From Acetobacter lambici (GTDB lineage: Bacteria; Pseudomonadota; Alphaproteobacteria; Acetobacterales; Acetobacteraceae), in assembly GCF_011516885.1 (NCBI RefSeq), contig NZ_WOTD01000007.1:49310-113309 (forward strand): 64,000 bases of DNA, given 5' to 3'. Below the pieces are notes generated by a model. The model was not told where the DNA came from, ran no database searches, and worked only from the letters and a program-made list of their open reading frames with translations. The stretch's first letter is position 1; each line of letters begins with the position of its first letter. Position numbers and translations under genes: made by a program. Shown piece by piece: positions 1-8,575 of the stretch.

Positions 1-164
1 GCAATAAACCCGGCTTCGGACAGCTTTCTGCCTTCCGTCAGATACGGCGCGGCGGGGGACGAGCACCCCGCAAGCGCTATGCACAGCAGGCCGGTCGCAG
101 CCTGCGCCAGCCGTTTTGCGGGGCGGGGTGTGGCCTTGGCCTGTAAGGGGCTGCCTGTGTGCAT
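1..164 (-). CDS. Putative lipoprotein, 3' part outside the window
   Basis: The reading frame opens at an ATG on the minus strand and runs off the left edge, so only about 54 N-terminal residues are visible. They contain a basic start, a hydrophobic stretch and a lipobox (L-A-G-C, Cys at about residue 34) followed by Ser-Ser-Pro-Ala-Ala-Pro. That is the pattern of a signal peptidase II substrate, so the mature protein should be a lipid-anchored envelope protein. Too little is visible to name a family. It lies 35 bases downstream of the GT25-like gene on the same strand and may be cotranscribed with it. Confidence 0.5.
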   Translation of the reverse strand, partial: MHTGSPLQAKATPRPAKRLAQAATGLLCIALAGCSSPAAPYLTEGRKLSEAGFI

Positions 165-199
165 CTGGCGGGTTCCGTATTGTGGTTTTTAAGGGTGGG

Positions 200-901
200 T
201 CAGGCCGCGTCTGTCATGCACAGCGGCGGCACGCAGACAAACGCCTTCATGGTTGAATAATGCAGGCTCATCAACTGCGGGAGCGTTTGCGCGGCAGTGC
301 CGCCATCCTGTGGGTTGGCCGCGGGTACGGTTGTGCTGGTCAGCGGCAGGCAGGCCTTGATCATTTTTTCCGCCCCCGTGGGGGAGATGGCGTAGCCGCT
401 CACGCTCTGCGTGGCCAGCAGCGGGAAGGCAAGGGAGGTGACTTCCATCTCGCTCAGCGCACCCGCGCCACGGGCGGAATAGGGGGGCTGCACCGCGCCG
501 TTGAACAGGGCCAGCTCGGGCAGGACATCAAACTGCAACGTGGAGCCGGGTGTGTTGCCCCACAGCACAAAGTCCCAGTCATGCGGCAGGCTGGCCAGAA
601 TGCGCGTGCTTTCGGCCTCAAAATTGGCGCACAGCACGGCGTTGCTTTCAAACACATGGGCGGCGGTCTGGTGCTGGGCCACATTGCCCCACAGCGAGAC
701 ATGCGACAGGGCCTGTGCAAAGGCCGCGTGCGAGAACAGACATTCGGCCGAGATCAGGTTCATCTGCTTCATGGCCTGCACGTCCAGCGCCTGCTCGTCC
801 ATGCCGATGGAACGCACAAGGTCTGGCACATGGGCATTCAGTTGCAAGAACCGCTCTGTCTGGTTGAGTGCTGCATCGTTGCTGATGAAAAACTTGAACA
901 T
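200..901 (-). CDS. Glycosyltransferase family 25-like protein
   Basis: This 233-residue protein begins with a short beta strand (MFKFFISN) and a segment resembling the N-terminus of GT25 (LPS/LOB-type) glycosyltransferases. It continues with a DFVLWGN strand and a C-terminal part around SGYAISPTGAEKMI, where GT25 proteins have a conserved 'G..aY.is..ga' stretch. There is no signal peptide, so it should act in the cytoplasm on a sugar-nucleotide donor. An AGGA element precedes the ATG. Its place beside flagellar genes suggests glycan work on flagellin or LPS, but the acceptor is unknown. The family call rests on overall resemblance. Confidence 0.55.
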   Translation of the reverse strand: MFKFFISNDAALNQTERFLQLNAHVPDLVRSIGMDEQALDVQAMKQMNLISAECLFSHAAFAQALSHVSLWGNVAQHQTAAHVFESNAVLCANFEAESTRILASLPHDWDFVLWGNTPGSTLQFDVLPELALFNGAVQPPYSARGAGALSEMEVTSLAFPLLATQSVSGYAISPTGAEKMIKACLPLTSTTVPAANPQDGGTAAQTLPQLMSLHYSTMKAFVCVPPLCMTDAA

Positions 902-1192
902 CTATGGTTCCTGTCGGGTGGCGAGTACAAAAAATGCGCTCACAGATCGGGCGCATTGGGGGGCAGGCGCGGTCATGAGCAGAATACAACAACCATGACG
1001 GAACCAAATTTTGAGCAAAGGATACGGCAGAGTAGGGCGCATGAAAAGCCTAGACCTGTCACCAGACACGCAGGGGTATATTCCTGTGGCTTTGTTGGGT
1101 GCAAAATCGTATAATGGAGTGGAATACATATTTGTTTGGGGCCAGCAGGCAGTAACCGCTACGTTGGCAAAAGCACGTAAAGGATTGGATTG
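902..1192. other. Divergent intergenic region
   Basis: This non-coding gap separates the minus-strand glycosyltransferase from the plus-strand DUF1217 gene. It should hold both promoters. A perfect TATAAT lies at 1110-1115, about 78 bases before the DUF1217 start, but no good -35 box sits at the right distance. I see no clear sigma-54 or sigma-28 element. Confidence 0.3.
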
Positions 1193-3349
1193 ATGAGCAT
1201 TAGCGGTATCTCGCCGGTAAGCCAGTATCTGACGGCCCTGAAAAATGAAGATACCGCAGCCTCCACCTTTGCTAAAACGGATGTGACCACCAAGCAGGCC
1301 TCGGTCGCGTTTGAGGAAGATGCCTCGTCCATCACTACCGTTGATGGGCTGATGAAAAATTATTCGGCTCTGAACGTGGTGCTGGGCGCGTATGGCATGG
1401 ATTCGTATTCCTCCGCCACGGCGCTGGTCAAAAAGCTGTTGACGCAGGACCCGTCCTCCTCCTCGTCGCTGGCCAAGTCGTCCAGCAACGCCACGTGGCT
1501 GGCCTTTGCCGATGCGTTTAAAACATGGGGGGAAGGCGGGGGCACCGTGCAGACATCGCCGCTCACATCCTCTTCCATCTCCTCCATTATCAACGAATAC
1601 GAAAGCGATACGGACACGTCGGTCCAGAGCGATATTTCGACGTTCAAACTCGCAGCCCCCGGCATTACCACCGCCTCTGCGCTGCTGGCCAATACAACTG
1701 TGCTCAATGTTGTTCTGAGTGCGTATGGCATGGATGCGCTGGAGGGAGACACCGCGGTCCTGAGTTCCCTGCTGACGCAGGACCCGTCCTCCTCCACATC
1801 ACTGGCGCAAACATCGGGTAACTCCGCGTGGCAGATGTTCGCCTATGCTTTTCAGGACATGGGCAAAAACGGCGGTACGGCCACAGCCACGCCCTTTACC
1901 TCCAGCGTTATGACCACCATAGCGCAGGGGTACCAGATTGCTGTTGATTCGGCGGTGGATACGAACGTCAATACGTTCAAGGCGCAGGCGAGCACCATGA
2001 CCTCGGCCTCCGATCTGCTGAACAACCAGACCGTCCTGTCCATGGTTATGTCCACCTATGGGCTGGATTCCAGCACGGACAACGCCAGTATTCTGAGTTC
2101 CCTGCTGACGCAGGACCCCACGTCCTCCACATCGCTGGCCCAGACGTCGGGTAACGCGGCGTGGCAGACCTTTGCCGAGGCGTTTAAAAATCTTGGCCAA
2201 AATGGCGGTACGGCTACCTCAACGCTGTTTACATCTGCAACCATTGCCGACATTGCCAGCAAATATTCCGATGCCATTGATGATGGGGCTACCAGCGCCA
2301 TTAGCTCGTTCAAAAGCGATGCGGCGGGCATTACCTCCGCGTCCGCCCTGCTGAATAACAGCACGGCCCTGCAGGTTGTGCTGGGGGCCTATGGTCTTGG
2401 CTCGCTTGCGTCCGACCCCGCCGTGGTCAAGACCCTGCTGACGCAGGATCCCGATTCCTCCACATCACTCGCTCAGACATCGGGCAATACGGCGTGGCAG
2501 ACTTTTGCCGAGGCATTTAAAGCATGGGGGCAAAACAACGGGCAGGGGGCAATTATGTCCACCTCCTTTGTGGCGTCGCTCACATCGGCCTTCCAGTCCA
2601 ACACCAATGCGCTGGTGCAGTCGGGCGTAACGAGCTTTGAAAATGCGGCCGGTTCCATTACCACGGCGTCCGCTCTGCTGGCCAATACAGCCGTGCTTAA
2701 TGTTGTGACCGGTGCGTATGGCATGGATGCATCGAGCAATGAACTCACCCTTCTGAGTTCCCTGCTGACGCAGGATCCGGCATCCTCCACATCGCTGGCG
2801 AGTGCTTCGAGTAATGCGTCCTGGCAGAGTTTTGCCACGGACTTCAAGGTCTGGGGAGCAAACGGCGGGAGTGTGAGCGCAACACCGTTCACGGCCACAA
2901 AAATTCAGAGCATCGTGGAAGATTACCAGTTGCGCCAGTACGAGGATAGCTCGGCTCTAAGTGATAATGGCGTGGGTAACGCGCTGTACTTTACCCGCAC
3001 CATGAGCAGCATTACGTCCCTGTCGCAGCTTATGTCGGACCCGACCCTGCTCAAGGTGGCGGAGACCGTGTCGGGCTATGACCCGGACCAGTTTGGCGCG
3101 CTGGACTATGACCAGCAGGTGCGTCTGTTGTCCAAAAAAGTGGACCTGACCAAGCTGTCCACGCCCAAGCAGATCCAGCAGTACGCGGAGCAGTATCTGG
3201 CCATGTTACAGATCAACCCGCAAACGCCGGACACCCCCGCCAGCCTGCTTGACCTGTTTGGTGGGGATGACAGTGACGATGGCATTCTCGCTCTGTTTGG
3301 GGATAGTAGCGACGATTCCTCGGGCGATCTTTATTCCAGCCTGTTCTAG
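1193..3349 (+). CDS. DUF1217 flagellar-locus repeat protein, five tandem modules
   Basis: This 718-residue acidic, Ser/Thr/Ala-rich protein is built mainly of five consecutive modules of 109-118 residues, with a divergent sixth at the C-terminus. Each module carries the same landmarks: I-T-x-A-S-x-L-L, then LLTQDP.SS.SLA, then W..FA.AF...G..GG. This matches DUF1217 proteins, which in alphaproteobacteria are encoded in flagellar clusters and have no settled function. There is no signal peptide. The tail is rich in Asp/Ser and ends SSLF. The ATG at 1193 is preceded by AAAGGA; a TTG one codon upstream is less likely. It lies just before fliI. Confidence 0.75.
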   Translation: MSISGISPVSQYLTALKNEDTAASTFAKTDVTTKQASVAFEEDASSITTVDGLMKNYSALNVVLGAYGMDSYSSATALVKKLLTQDPSSSSSLAKSSSNATWLAFADAFKTWGEGGGTVQTSPLTSSSISSIINEYESDTDTSVQSDISTFKLAAPGITTASALLANTTVLNVVLSAYGMDALEGDTAVLSSLLTQDPSSSTSLAQTSGNSAWQMFAYAFQDMGKNGGTATATPFTSSVMTTIAQGYQIAVDSAVDTNVNTFKAQASTMTSASDLLNNQTVLSMVMSTYGLDSSTDNASILSSLLTQDPTSSTSLAQTSGNAAWQTFAEAFKNLGQNGGTATSTLFTSATIADIASKYSDAIDDGATSAISSFKSDAAGITSASALLNNSTALQVVLGAYGLGSLASDPAVVKTLLTQDPDSSTSLAQTSGNTAWQTFAEAFKAWGQNNGQGAIMSTSFVASLTSAFQSNTNALVQSGVTSFENAAGSITTASALLANTAVLNVVTGAYGMDASSNELTLLSSLLTQDPASSTSLASASSNASWQSFATDFKVWGANGGSVSATPFTATKIQSIVEDYQLRQYEDSSALSDNGVGNALYFTRTMSSITSLSQLMSDPTLLKVAETVSGYDPDQFGALDYDQQVRLLSKKVDLTKLSTPKQIQQYAEQYLAMLQINPQTPDTPASLLDLFGGDDSDDGILALFGDSSDDSSGDLYSSLF
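1331..3010 (+). repeat. Five tandem coding repeats of about 333 bp
   Basis: Units begin at 1331, 1664, 1997, 2330 and 2657 and are 111, 111, 111, 109 and 118 codons long. A degenerate sixth unit begins at 3011. The first three spacings are exactly 333 bp. The segment encoding LLTQDP (as in ctgctgacgcaggac) is nearly identical in every unit, which points to duplication or recombination within the gene. Confidence 0.85.
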
Positions 3350-3357
3350 GCAAGGTG

Positions 3358-3384
3358 GCCCCACCCGCATGACGGGGGTGGGGC
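3358..3384. promoter_or_regulatory. Strong hairpin between the DUF1217 gene and fliI
   Basis: A perfect 9-bp stem (GCCCCACCC with GGGTGGGGC) encloses a 9-base loop, just after the DUF1217 stop codon. No T tract follows, so it may be a weak terminator or an mRNA-stability element rather than a full intrinsic terminator. Confidence 0.4.
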
Positions 3385-3415
3385 AGCATAACCCCGCATC
3401 TGGTTTGTTGTTGAC

Positions 3416-4840
3416 GTGAGTTCGGACCCGCATTCCCCCTCGCCTGTTGAGGTCTCCGTATCCGCCCTATCAGGCGTGCTGGACGCGGTGCGTGGCGCCA
3501 TTGCCGGCCCCCGGCATGACGTGCCGGTGGGTGTGCTGGAGGGGCGGGTGACCGGGCTTTCGGGCTTGTCGGTCTCGCTCAGCGGGCTGCGTGATTTTAC
3601 GGGTGTGGGCGACCGCGTGACCATTTATGGGCTGGATGGGCGGCAGACGCAGGCCGAAATTGTGGCCTTTGCGCAGGATATTGCCATTGCCATGCCCTTT
3701 GGCTCGCTGGAGGGCATTGGCTCGGGGTGCCGCGCGACCTTCCGGCTGTATGATCAGGAGCAGCGCCGCCGCCGGGCGGGGGGCACGCTCATTGTCAATG
3801 CTGGGTGGCAGGGCCGGGTGGTGGACCCCATGGGCCGCCCGATGGATGGCAAAGGCCCGCTTCCGTCCGAAGGCACGGCCCAGCGGCTCCATGCCTCCCC
3901 GCCAGAGGCCGCCATGCGTGGCCGCCTTGGCCCGCGCATAGACCTTGGGGTGCGCGCACTCAACCTGTTTACCACCTGCCGCGAGGGCCAGCGCCTTGGC
4001 CTGTTCGCAGGCTCGGGCGTGGGTAAATCCACCCTTATGGGCATGCTTGCGCGTGATACGGCATGCGATGTGGCGGTCATTGCGCTGGTGGGCGAACGTG
4101 GGCGTGAAGTGCGCGAGTTTGTGGAGGATGATCTGGGGCCGGAGGGGCTGGCCAAGTCCGTTGTGGTGGTCGCCACGTCCGATACATCCCCCCTTATGCG
4201 GCGTGAGGCCGCTTATGCCGCCATGGCCGTGGCCGAGCACTTCCGTGATCAGGGCAAATCGGTGCTGATGCTGATGGATAGCGTGACCCGCTTCTGTCAG
4301 GCATTGCGAGAGATCGGTCTGTCCTCGGGCGAGCCACCGGCCACGCGCGGCTATCCGCCCAGTGTGTTTGCTGAACTCCCCCGCCTGCTCGAACGCGCAG
4401 GCCCGGGCCTGATGGACGAGCACGGCCATGCAGGGCAGATGACGGCCATGTTCTCCGTACTTGTGGAAGGCGATGACCAGAACGAACCCGTGGCCGATGC
4501 CGTGCGCGGTATTCTGGACGGGCATGTGGTGCTGGAGCGCCGCATTGCGGAATCCGGGCGTTACCCTGCGGTCAACGTCCTGCGCTCGCTCTCGCGCACC
4601 GTGCCGGGATGCCTGACGGAGGAGGAGAACCAGCTTGTGCTGCAAGCGCGCTCCTGCCTGTCCACATGGGATGAGATGCAGGATATGGTGCGCCTTGGTG
4701 CGTACCGCCCCGGCAACGACCAGCGCGTGGACGAGGCCATTCGCGTGGCTCCCGCGGTGGAGGAAATGCTCAAGCAGCGCAAGGGCGAACGCGCGACCCT
4801 GCCTGAAAGTTTTGATGCTCTGCGCGGCGCGCTATCGTAG
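3416..4840 (+). CDS. fliI: Flagellum-specific ATPase FliI
   Basis: FliI is the cytoplasmic ATPase of the flagellar type III export apparatus. The 474-residue product has the F1-beta-like core: Walker A (GLFAGSGVGKST, near residue 200), a Walker B region (VLMLMDSVTRF), the RGYPPSVFAELPRLLER motif and the ERR..ESGRYPAVN segment typical of FliI. Length is normal for the family. The frame opens at GTG 3416 with no clear ribosome site, so the N-terminus is uncertain by some codons; family alignment begins near VEVSVSALSG. It is followed 10 bases later by a FliJ-like gene, the usual partner. Confidence 0.93.
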   Translation: MSSDPHSPSPVEVSVSALSGVLDAVRGAIAGPRHDVPVGVLEGRVTGLSGLSVSLSGLRDFTGVGDRVTIYGLDGRQTQAEIVAFAQDIAIAMPFGSLEGIGSGCRATFRLYDQEQRRRRAGGTLIVNAGWQGRVVDPMGRPMDGKGPLPSEGTAQRLHASPPEAAMRGRLGPRIDLGVRALNLFTTCREGQRLGLFAGSGVGKSTLMGMLARDTACDVAVIALVGERGREVREFVEDDLGPEGLAKSVVVVATSDTSPLMRREAAYAAMAVAEHFRDQGKSVLMLMDSVTRFCQALREIGLSSGEPPATRGYPPSVFAELPRLLERAGPGLMDEHGHAGQMTAMFSVLVEGDDQNEPVADAVRGILDGHVVLERRIAESGRYPAVNVLRSLSRTVPGCLTEEENQLVLQARSCLSTWDEMQDMVRLGAYRPGNDQRVDEAIRVAPAVEEMLKQRKGERATLPESFDALRGALS

Positions 4841-4850
4841 CTGAACACCC

Positions 4851-5276
4851 ATGAGCAGTGCGCGAATCCGCTCCCTTAAAGCGCTTATCCGTGTGCGCAA
4901 AAAAGAGGTGGACGAGGCCCGTGCAGGCATGTCCCGCGCGCTGGCGGCCGAAAACGCGGCCATGACCGAGCTTGAGCGGCAACTGACCCAGATTGAAGTG
5001 GAGCGTGACGAGGCCGAGGGCGATGCCGGGCGGGAGACCTTCCGCCTGTGGCTGCCTGTTGCGCAGGAGAACCTGGCGCGGGCGGAAGATGTGGTGCGCA
5101 AGACCCGCAACGATTCCATGCGTGTGCGGGAGGAGCTGATACAGGCCAACGCCGCCTTCAAGGCCGCGCAGACCCTGCTTGACAAGCGCGAGGAGGAGGA
5201 GCGTGTTCTACAGGCCCGGCGCGAACAGGCCGAACTGGACGATCTGGCCCGGCGCGCCCGCCCGTTTTTTTTGTAA
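4851..5276 (+). CDS. fliJ: FliJ-like export chaperone
   Basis: The 141-residue product is almost wholly charged alpha-helix with heptad-like spacing (for example KALIRVRKKEVDEARAGM and later LDKREEEERVLQARREQ). This is a long antiparallel coiled coil as in FliJ, which escorts export chaperones and links the FliI ring to the export gate. Sequence identity in this family is low, so the call leans on size, helix content and position directly behind fliI. It ends with Phe-Phe-Leu encoded by a T-rich stretch. Confidence 0.7.
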   Translation: MSSARIRSLKALIRVRKKEVDEARAGMSRALAAENAAMTELERQLTQIEVERDEAEGDAGRETFRLWLPVAQENLARAEDVVRKTRNDSMRVREELIQANAAFKAAQTLLDKREEEERVLQARREQAELDDLARRARPFFL

Positions 5277-5289
5277 GTCCGGGTCAGTT

Positions 5290-5335
5290 CCATCGTTTGG
5301 TCGGAATAAACGGCAAAGCCGTGAAAAAACGATGG
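5290..5335. repeat. Nested inverted repeat between fliJ and a glycosyltransferase gene
   Basis: An outer perfect 9-bp stem (CCATCGTTT at 5290-5298 with AAACGATGG at 5327-5335) encloses an inner 5-bp stem (ACGGC, AAA loop, GCCGT at 5310-5322). The transcript could fold into a two-tier hairpin in the 195-base gap after fliJ. A run of A precedes the right arm and there is no T tract, so it is not a standard terminator for the plus strand. Confidence 0.5.
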
Positions 5336-5471
5336 CAAATGGCTCTTTTCTTATGTTTGATCCTTGAGAAAGCAGAGTGCGCCCGCTATCGCTTACAGAT
5401 CATAAGGGGCTGACAGTGATCGTGAGATGCGACCCGTTTCTCCCCACACTCGTGAGTGATTAGGAAAACGT

Positions 5472-6236
5472 ATGCAACAGACAGCGCAGCAACCCGCAAA
5501 AATTTTTATTGCGACCCCCTGTTTTGGTGGGATGGTTACGCAGGAGTATATGGAATCCATCATTGCATGCGCCGGAGTGCTTCAGGTCCCCATGACCCTC
5601 TCCCTGTTGGGGGATGACGCCATGATCAGCCGCGCGCGCAACACCCTTACGCATAAATTCCTCACGCTGTCTGACGCAACGCATCTTTTGTTCATTGATG
5701 CCGATATCGGCTTTCCGGCCGAAGCTCCCGCCCGCCTGCTGGCCGCTGGCAAGGATGTGGTGGCCGGTGCCTACCCGATCCGCGAATATTTCTGGGACAA
5801 AACCACGCAGGAAAACATGCTGCATGGTGAGCCGCAGGACACCGCCTCCCTCCGTTATGTGGGCGAGACGGAGGCCATGCACCAGCAGATTGAAAAAGGG
5901 CCAATGGTCAAAACCCATTACGCGGGTACGGGGTTCATGCTCATCAGCCGCACCGCACTTGAGCGTATGGTCAAAGCCTACCCCGAGACCGCCTATACCC
6001 GCATAGACGCCGCTAACGGCGAGACAGGCAGCACCGCCCACGCTCTGTTTGACGGCAGCATTGACCCCGAAACCGGAACCTATCAGAGCGAGGACTTTAC
6101 CTTCTGCCGCCGCTGGCGCGAAATTGGGGGCGAAGTCTGGCTGGATACATCCATCAATCTGACACATGCAGGCCGCGCCGCGTTCCACGGCAAGCCGGGC
6201 TGCCGTGTTGGCATGGTTCACCACAAGGGCGCCTAA
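5472..6236 (+). CDS. GT-A type glycosyltransferase
   Basis: This 254-residue soluble protein opens with a Rossmann-like strand (IFIATPCFGG). It carries a D-A-D motif in LLFIDADIGF near residue 77, the metal and nucleotide-sugar binding signature of GT-A glycosyltransferases. Further on is GTGFMLISR, then QSEDFTFCRRWREIGGEVW, where the ED pair and following Arg/Trp resemble the acceptor side of family 2-like enzymes. It lies between fliJ and motB in the same direction, so flagellin or another flagellar component is a plausible acceptor. That is inference; donor and target cannot be read from the sequence. Confidence 0.7.
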   Translation: MQQTAQQPAKIFIATPCFGGMVTQEYMESIIACAGVLQVPMTLSLLGDDAMISRARNTLTHKFLTLSDATHLLFIDADIGFPAEAPARLLAAGKDVVAGAYPIREYFWDKTTQENMLHGEPQDTASLRYVGETEAMHQQIEKGPMVKTHYAGTGFMLISRTALERMVKAYPETAYTRIDAANGETGSTAHALFDGSIDPETGTYQSEDFTFCRRWREIGGEVWLDTSINLTHAGRAAFHGKPGCRVGMVHHKGA

Positions 6237-6253
6237 GGTCGCAATAGCACCAC

Positions 6254-7561
6254 ATGCCAGATAACAAAAAACGCCCCATCATTATCAAACGTGTGAGTGA
6301 TTCGGGCGAGTCGGGTCATCATGGCGGCGCATGGAAAATTGCGTACGCTGACTTTATGACGGCCATGATGGCCTTCTTTCTGGTCATGTGGCTGATCAAT
6401 GCAACAACGGAGGAACAGCGCAAGGGTATTGCGCAGTTCTTTAACCCCATGGCGGAAAAAGACACCCGCCTTGGTTCCTCCAACGGCATGCTCGAAACAT
6501 CTCCCTCTCCCCTTACGGCAGGGACCACCTTGCGCAAGGTCAAGGATGGAGATGCCCCAGATGATGACGGCGGCGAACAGTCCGGTGCCAAGGATGCGGC
6601 CCGCCGCTCGGAGGAGGGTGGCTCGCCCGATAATATTACCCGTGGGCTCAAGGCGCATCTGACCCCCGCATCTCCTGCCATTATTCCCGTTGGCGGGCCG
6701 GAGAGCGGTGGTGGCAAAAGTATTGGCACCATTGGCGTGGACAACCCCGTGGCCGCTGCTGCCGAACAGACCAAGATCGACAACATGGTGCAGGGGCTTG
6801 AGCAGTCCGTGGCGCAGAACCCCGATACGCAGGAGGCGGCCAAGAACATGTCCGTCTCCTTCGGGCGGGATGACATCCGTATTGAACTGCGTGACGCCAA
6901 CAACACCCCCATGTTCGACACGGCCTCGGCCACCCCCAACGCCGCCGGGCGCAAAATGCTGGAGCAGATTGGCGCGTGGCTGGCCCCCATGCCCGAGCAG
7001 CTCTCCATTGTGGGTTATACGGATGCCGACCAGTACCGCGCCACCAAGCGCGGCAATGGCATGTCCAACTGGACCCTGTCCGCCCAGCGGGCCGACGGCG
7101 CGCGTGAGGTGCTGGTCAGGGCCGGTTACCCTGATCGCAATATCCTGAGCGTTTCGGGCCGTGCGGATCGGGACCTCGCTTTGCCATCAGACCCCGGATC
7201 GGCTGCCAACCGACGTGTGGTGCTTATTCTGCACCGCCGCTTTGTAAACCCCGATCAGGCGGGTGGGGCCATTGTGCCACTCCCTGCCGCCGGTGGCGCG
7301 CCAGCAACGCAGCCCACAGGTGCGGCTGGCCAGCCCGCAACACCCCCGGCTGCAGCCAATGGCGCGCCCGCTGCCCCCGTAGGCGGGCAGACGCCCCCAG
7401 CCCCCGCTCCGGCAGCACCCGCTCCCGCGGCGCGGCGGACCAGAGGTGTGCGTGTGCGCGCGGCAACACGCCCAAGAGCAGCCCAGCCCGAGCAGGCCCA
7501 GCCTCCGGCAGACCAGCCTTTTCAACCCTCGCAGGATACGTGGACACCCGCGCCGCAGTAG
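6254..7561 (+). CDS. motB: Flagellar motor stator protein MotB
   Basis: MotB pairs with MotA to form the ion-conducting stator and anchors it to peptidoglycan. The 435-residue product has a short cytoplasmic start and one membrane helix (WKIAYADFMTAMMAFFLVMW) with the conserved ion-binding Asp at residue 33. The OmpA-like peptidoglycan-binding domain at about 190-330 includes LSIVGYTDADQ and GRADRDLALP...NRRVVLIL. After this comes an unusual 100-residue tail rich in Ala, Pro and Gln with a basic patch (RRTRGVRVRAATRPR). It is placed before motA, the reverse of the usual order. The helix sequence suggests a proton-type motor, but this is not certain. Confidence 0.93.
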   Translation: MPDNKKRPIIIKRVSDSGESGHHGGAWKIAYADFMTAMMAFFLVMWLINATTEEQRKGIAQFFNPMAEKDTRLGSSNGMLETSPSPLTAGTTLRKVKDGDAPDDDGGEQSGAKDAARRSEEGGSPDNITRGLKAHLTPASPAIIPVGGPESGGGKSIGTIGVDNPVAAAAEQTKIDNMVQGLEQSVAQNPDTQEAAKNMSVSFGRDDIRIELRDANNTPMFDTASATPNAAGRKMLEQIGAWLAPMPEQLSIVGYTDADQYRATKRGNGMSNWTLSAQRADGAREVLVRAGYPDRNILSVSGRADRDLALPSDPGSAANRRVVLILHRRFVNPDQAGGAIVPLPAAGGAPATQPTGAAGQPATPPAAANGAPAAPVGGQTPPAPAPAAPAPAARRTRGVRVRAATRPRAAQPEQAQPPADQPFQPSQDTWTPAPQ

Positions 7562-7642
7562 CCCGCCCGTAACACGATGATGATTGTGCCCCCCGCAGTT
7601 GCTGACCGCGTGGTGCAAGTAGATGGAAGTGGAGACCGTTAA

Positions 7643-8527
7643 ATGCTGTTCATCGGGGGGCTCATTTTTGCGCTGCTCTGCGTATTTGGTTCGTTCGTGG
7701 CATCGGGTGGGGCGCTTGCTCCGCTTATCATGTCCATGCCGTTCGAGCTGCTGACCATTCTTGGGGCCGCGGTGGGTATTTTTGTCATGTCCAATTCCAA
7801 GGACGTGCTCAAGGAGTTCCCGCACTACCTGCGCCGCACCATCAAAGGCCCGCGCTACAACAAGGCGGCTTACACGGAGCTTCTGGTCACGCTGTTCCGC
7901 TTCATGCGGCTGGCGCAGGCCAAGGGCAACATGGCGCTTGAAGAGCACATTGAAAACCCGAACGACAGCAGCATTTTCGCGCTCTCCCCCAATGTGCGGG
8001 ACGACGTGCCAACCCGCGCGCTGATCTGCGATTACCTGCGTCTGGTCAGCCTGAACATGGATGACGCCTACCAGCTGGATGAGGTCATGGGCCGCGAGCT
8101 CAAAAAGAACCTGAGCGAGGAGCTGCATACATCCGAAAGCCTGCAAAGCATTGCCGACGCCCTGCCAGCCCTTGGCATTGTGGCCGCCGTGCTCGGGGTT
8201 ATCAAAACCATGGCCTCCATCAGCAAGCCGCCGGTCATTCTGGGTGAGATGATTGCTGGCGCGCTTGTAGGGACCTTCCTTGGTGTGCTTTTGTCTTATG
8301 GCGTTGTGGCCCCACTTTCGTCTAGAATGCGCGATGTGGTCATGCAGGACGCACGGTACCAGGACCTGATCCGCACGGTGTTTGTGGCGCATCTGCAAGG
8401 CAACCCGCCGCAGATCTGCGCGGAAATCGGGCGTAAGGATATTCCTCATGCGTTTATGCCAACCTTTGCCGAGCTTGATTCTGCCCTGTCCGAGGCCAGC
8501 AACCCCGGCGCGGGTGCCGCTGCCTGA
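7643..8527 (+). CDS. motA: Flagellar motor stator protein MotA
   Basis: The 294-residue product fits the MotA family, the four-helix inner-membrane stator subunit. It has N-terminal helices (LFIGGLIFALLCVFGSFV; FELLTILGAAVGIFVM), a cytoplasmic loop with conserved charged residues around RFMRLAQAKGNMALEEHI, and the C-terminal pair of helices. These begin with the Pro-containing ADALPALGIVAAVLGVI and continue with GALVGTFLGVLLSYGVV. The gene follows motB with an 81-base gap and no obvious terminator, so they are probably cotranscribed. Confidence 0.95.
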   Translation: MLFIGGLIFALLCVFGSFVASGGALAPLIMSMPFELLTILGAAVGIFVMSNSKDVLKEFPHYLRRTIKGPRYNKAAYTELLVTLFRFMRLAQAKGNMALEEHIENPNDSSIFALSPNVRDDVPTRALICDYLRLVSLNMDDAYQLDEVMGRELKKNLSEELHTSESLQSIADALPALGIVAAVLGVIKTMASISKPPVILGEMIAGALVGTFLGVLLSYGVVAPLSSRMRDVVMQDARYQDLIRTVFVAHLQGNPPQICAEIGRKDIPHAFMPTFAELDSALSEASNPGAGAAA

Positions 8528-8575
8528 GCGTAGGATAATGTTGGCGGCCGCACCGCTGGCGGGATGGAGGACGTA

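Noticed and set aside
260..1114. Long plus-strand frame opposite the GT25-like gene
   Set aside because: The minus-strand frame has a ribosome site and family resemblance; this one has neither.
1011..1193. Short frame upstream of the DUF1217 gene
   Set aside because: It has no ribosome site or recognisable product and overlaps the likely promoter region.
1331..3010. Possible CRISPR or non-coding tandem repeat
   Set aside because: The repeats are coding, in frame and diverged at the protein level.
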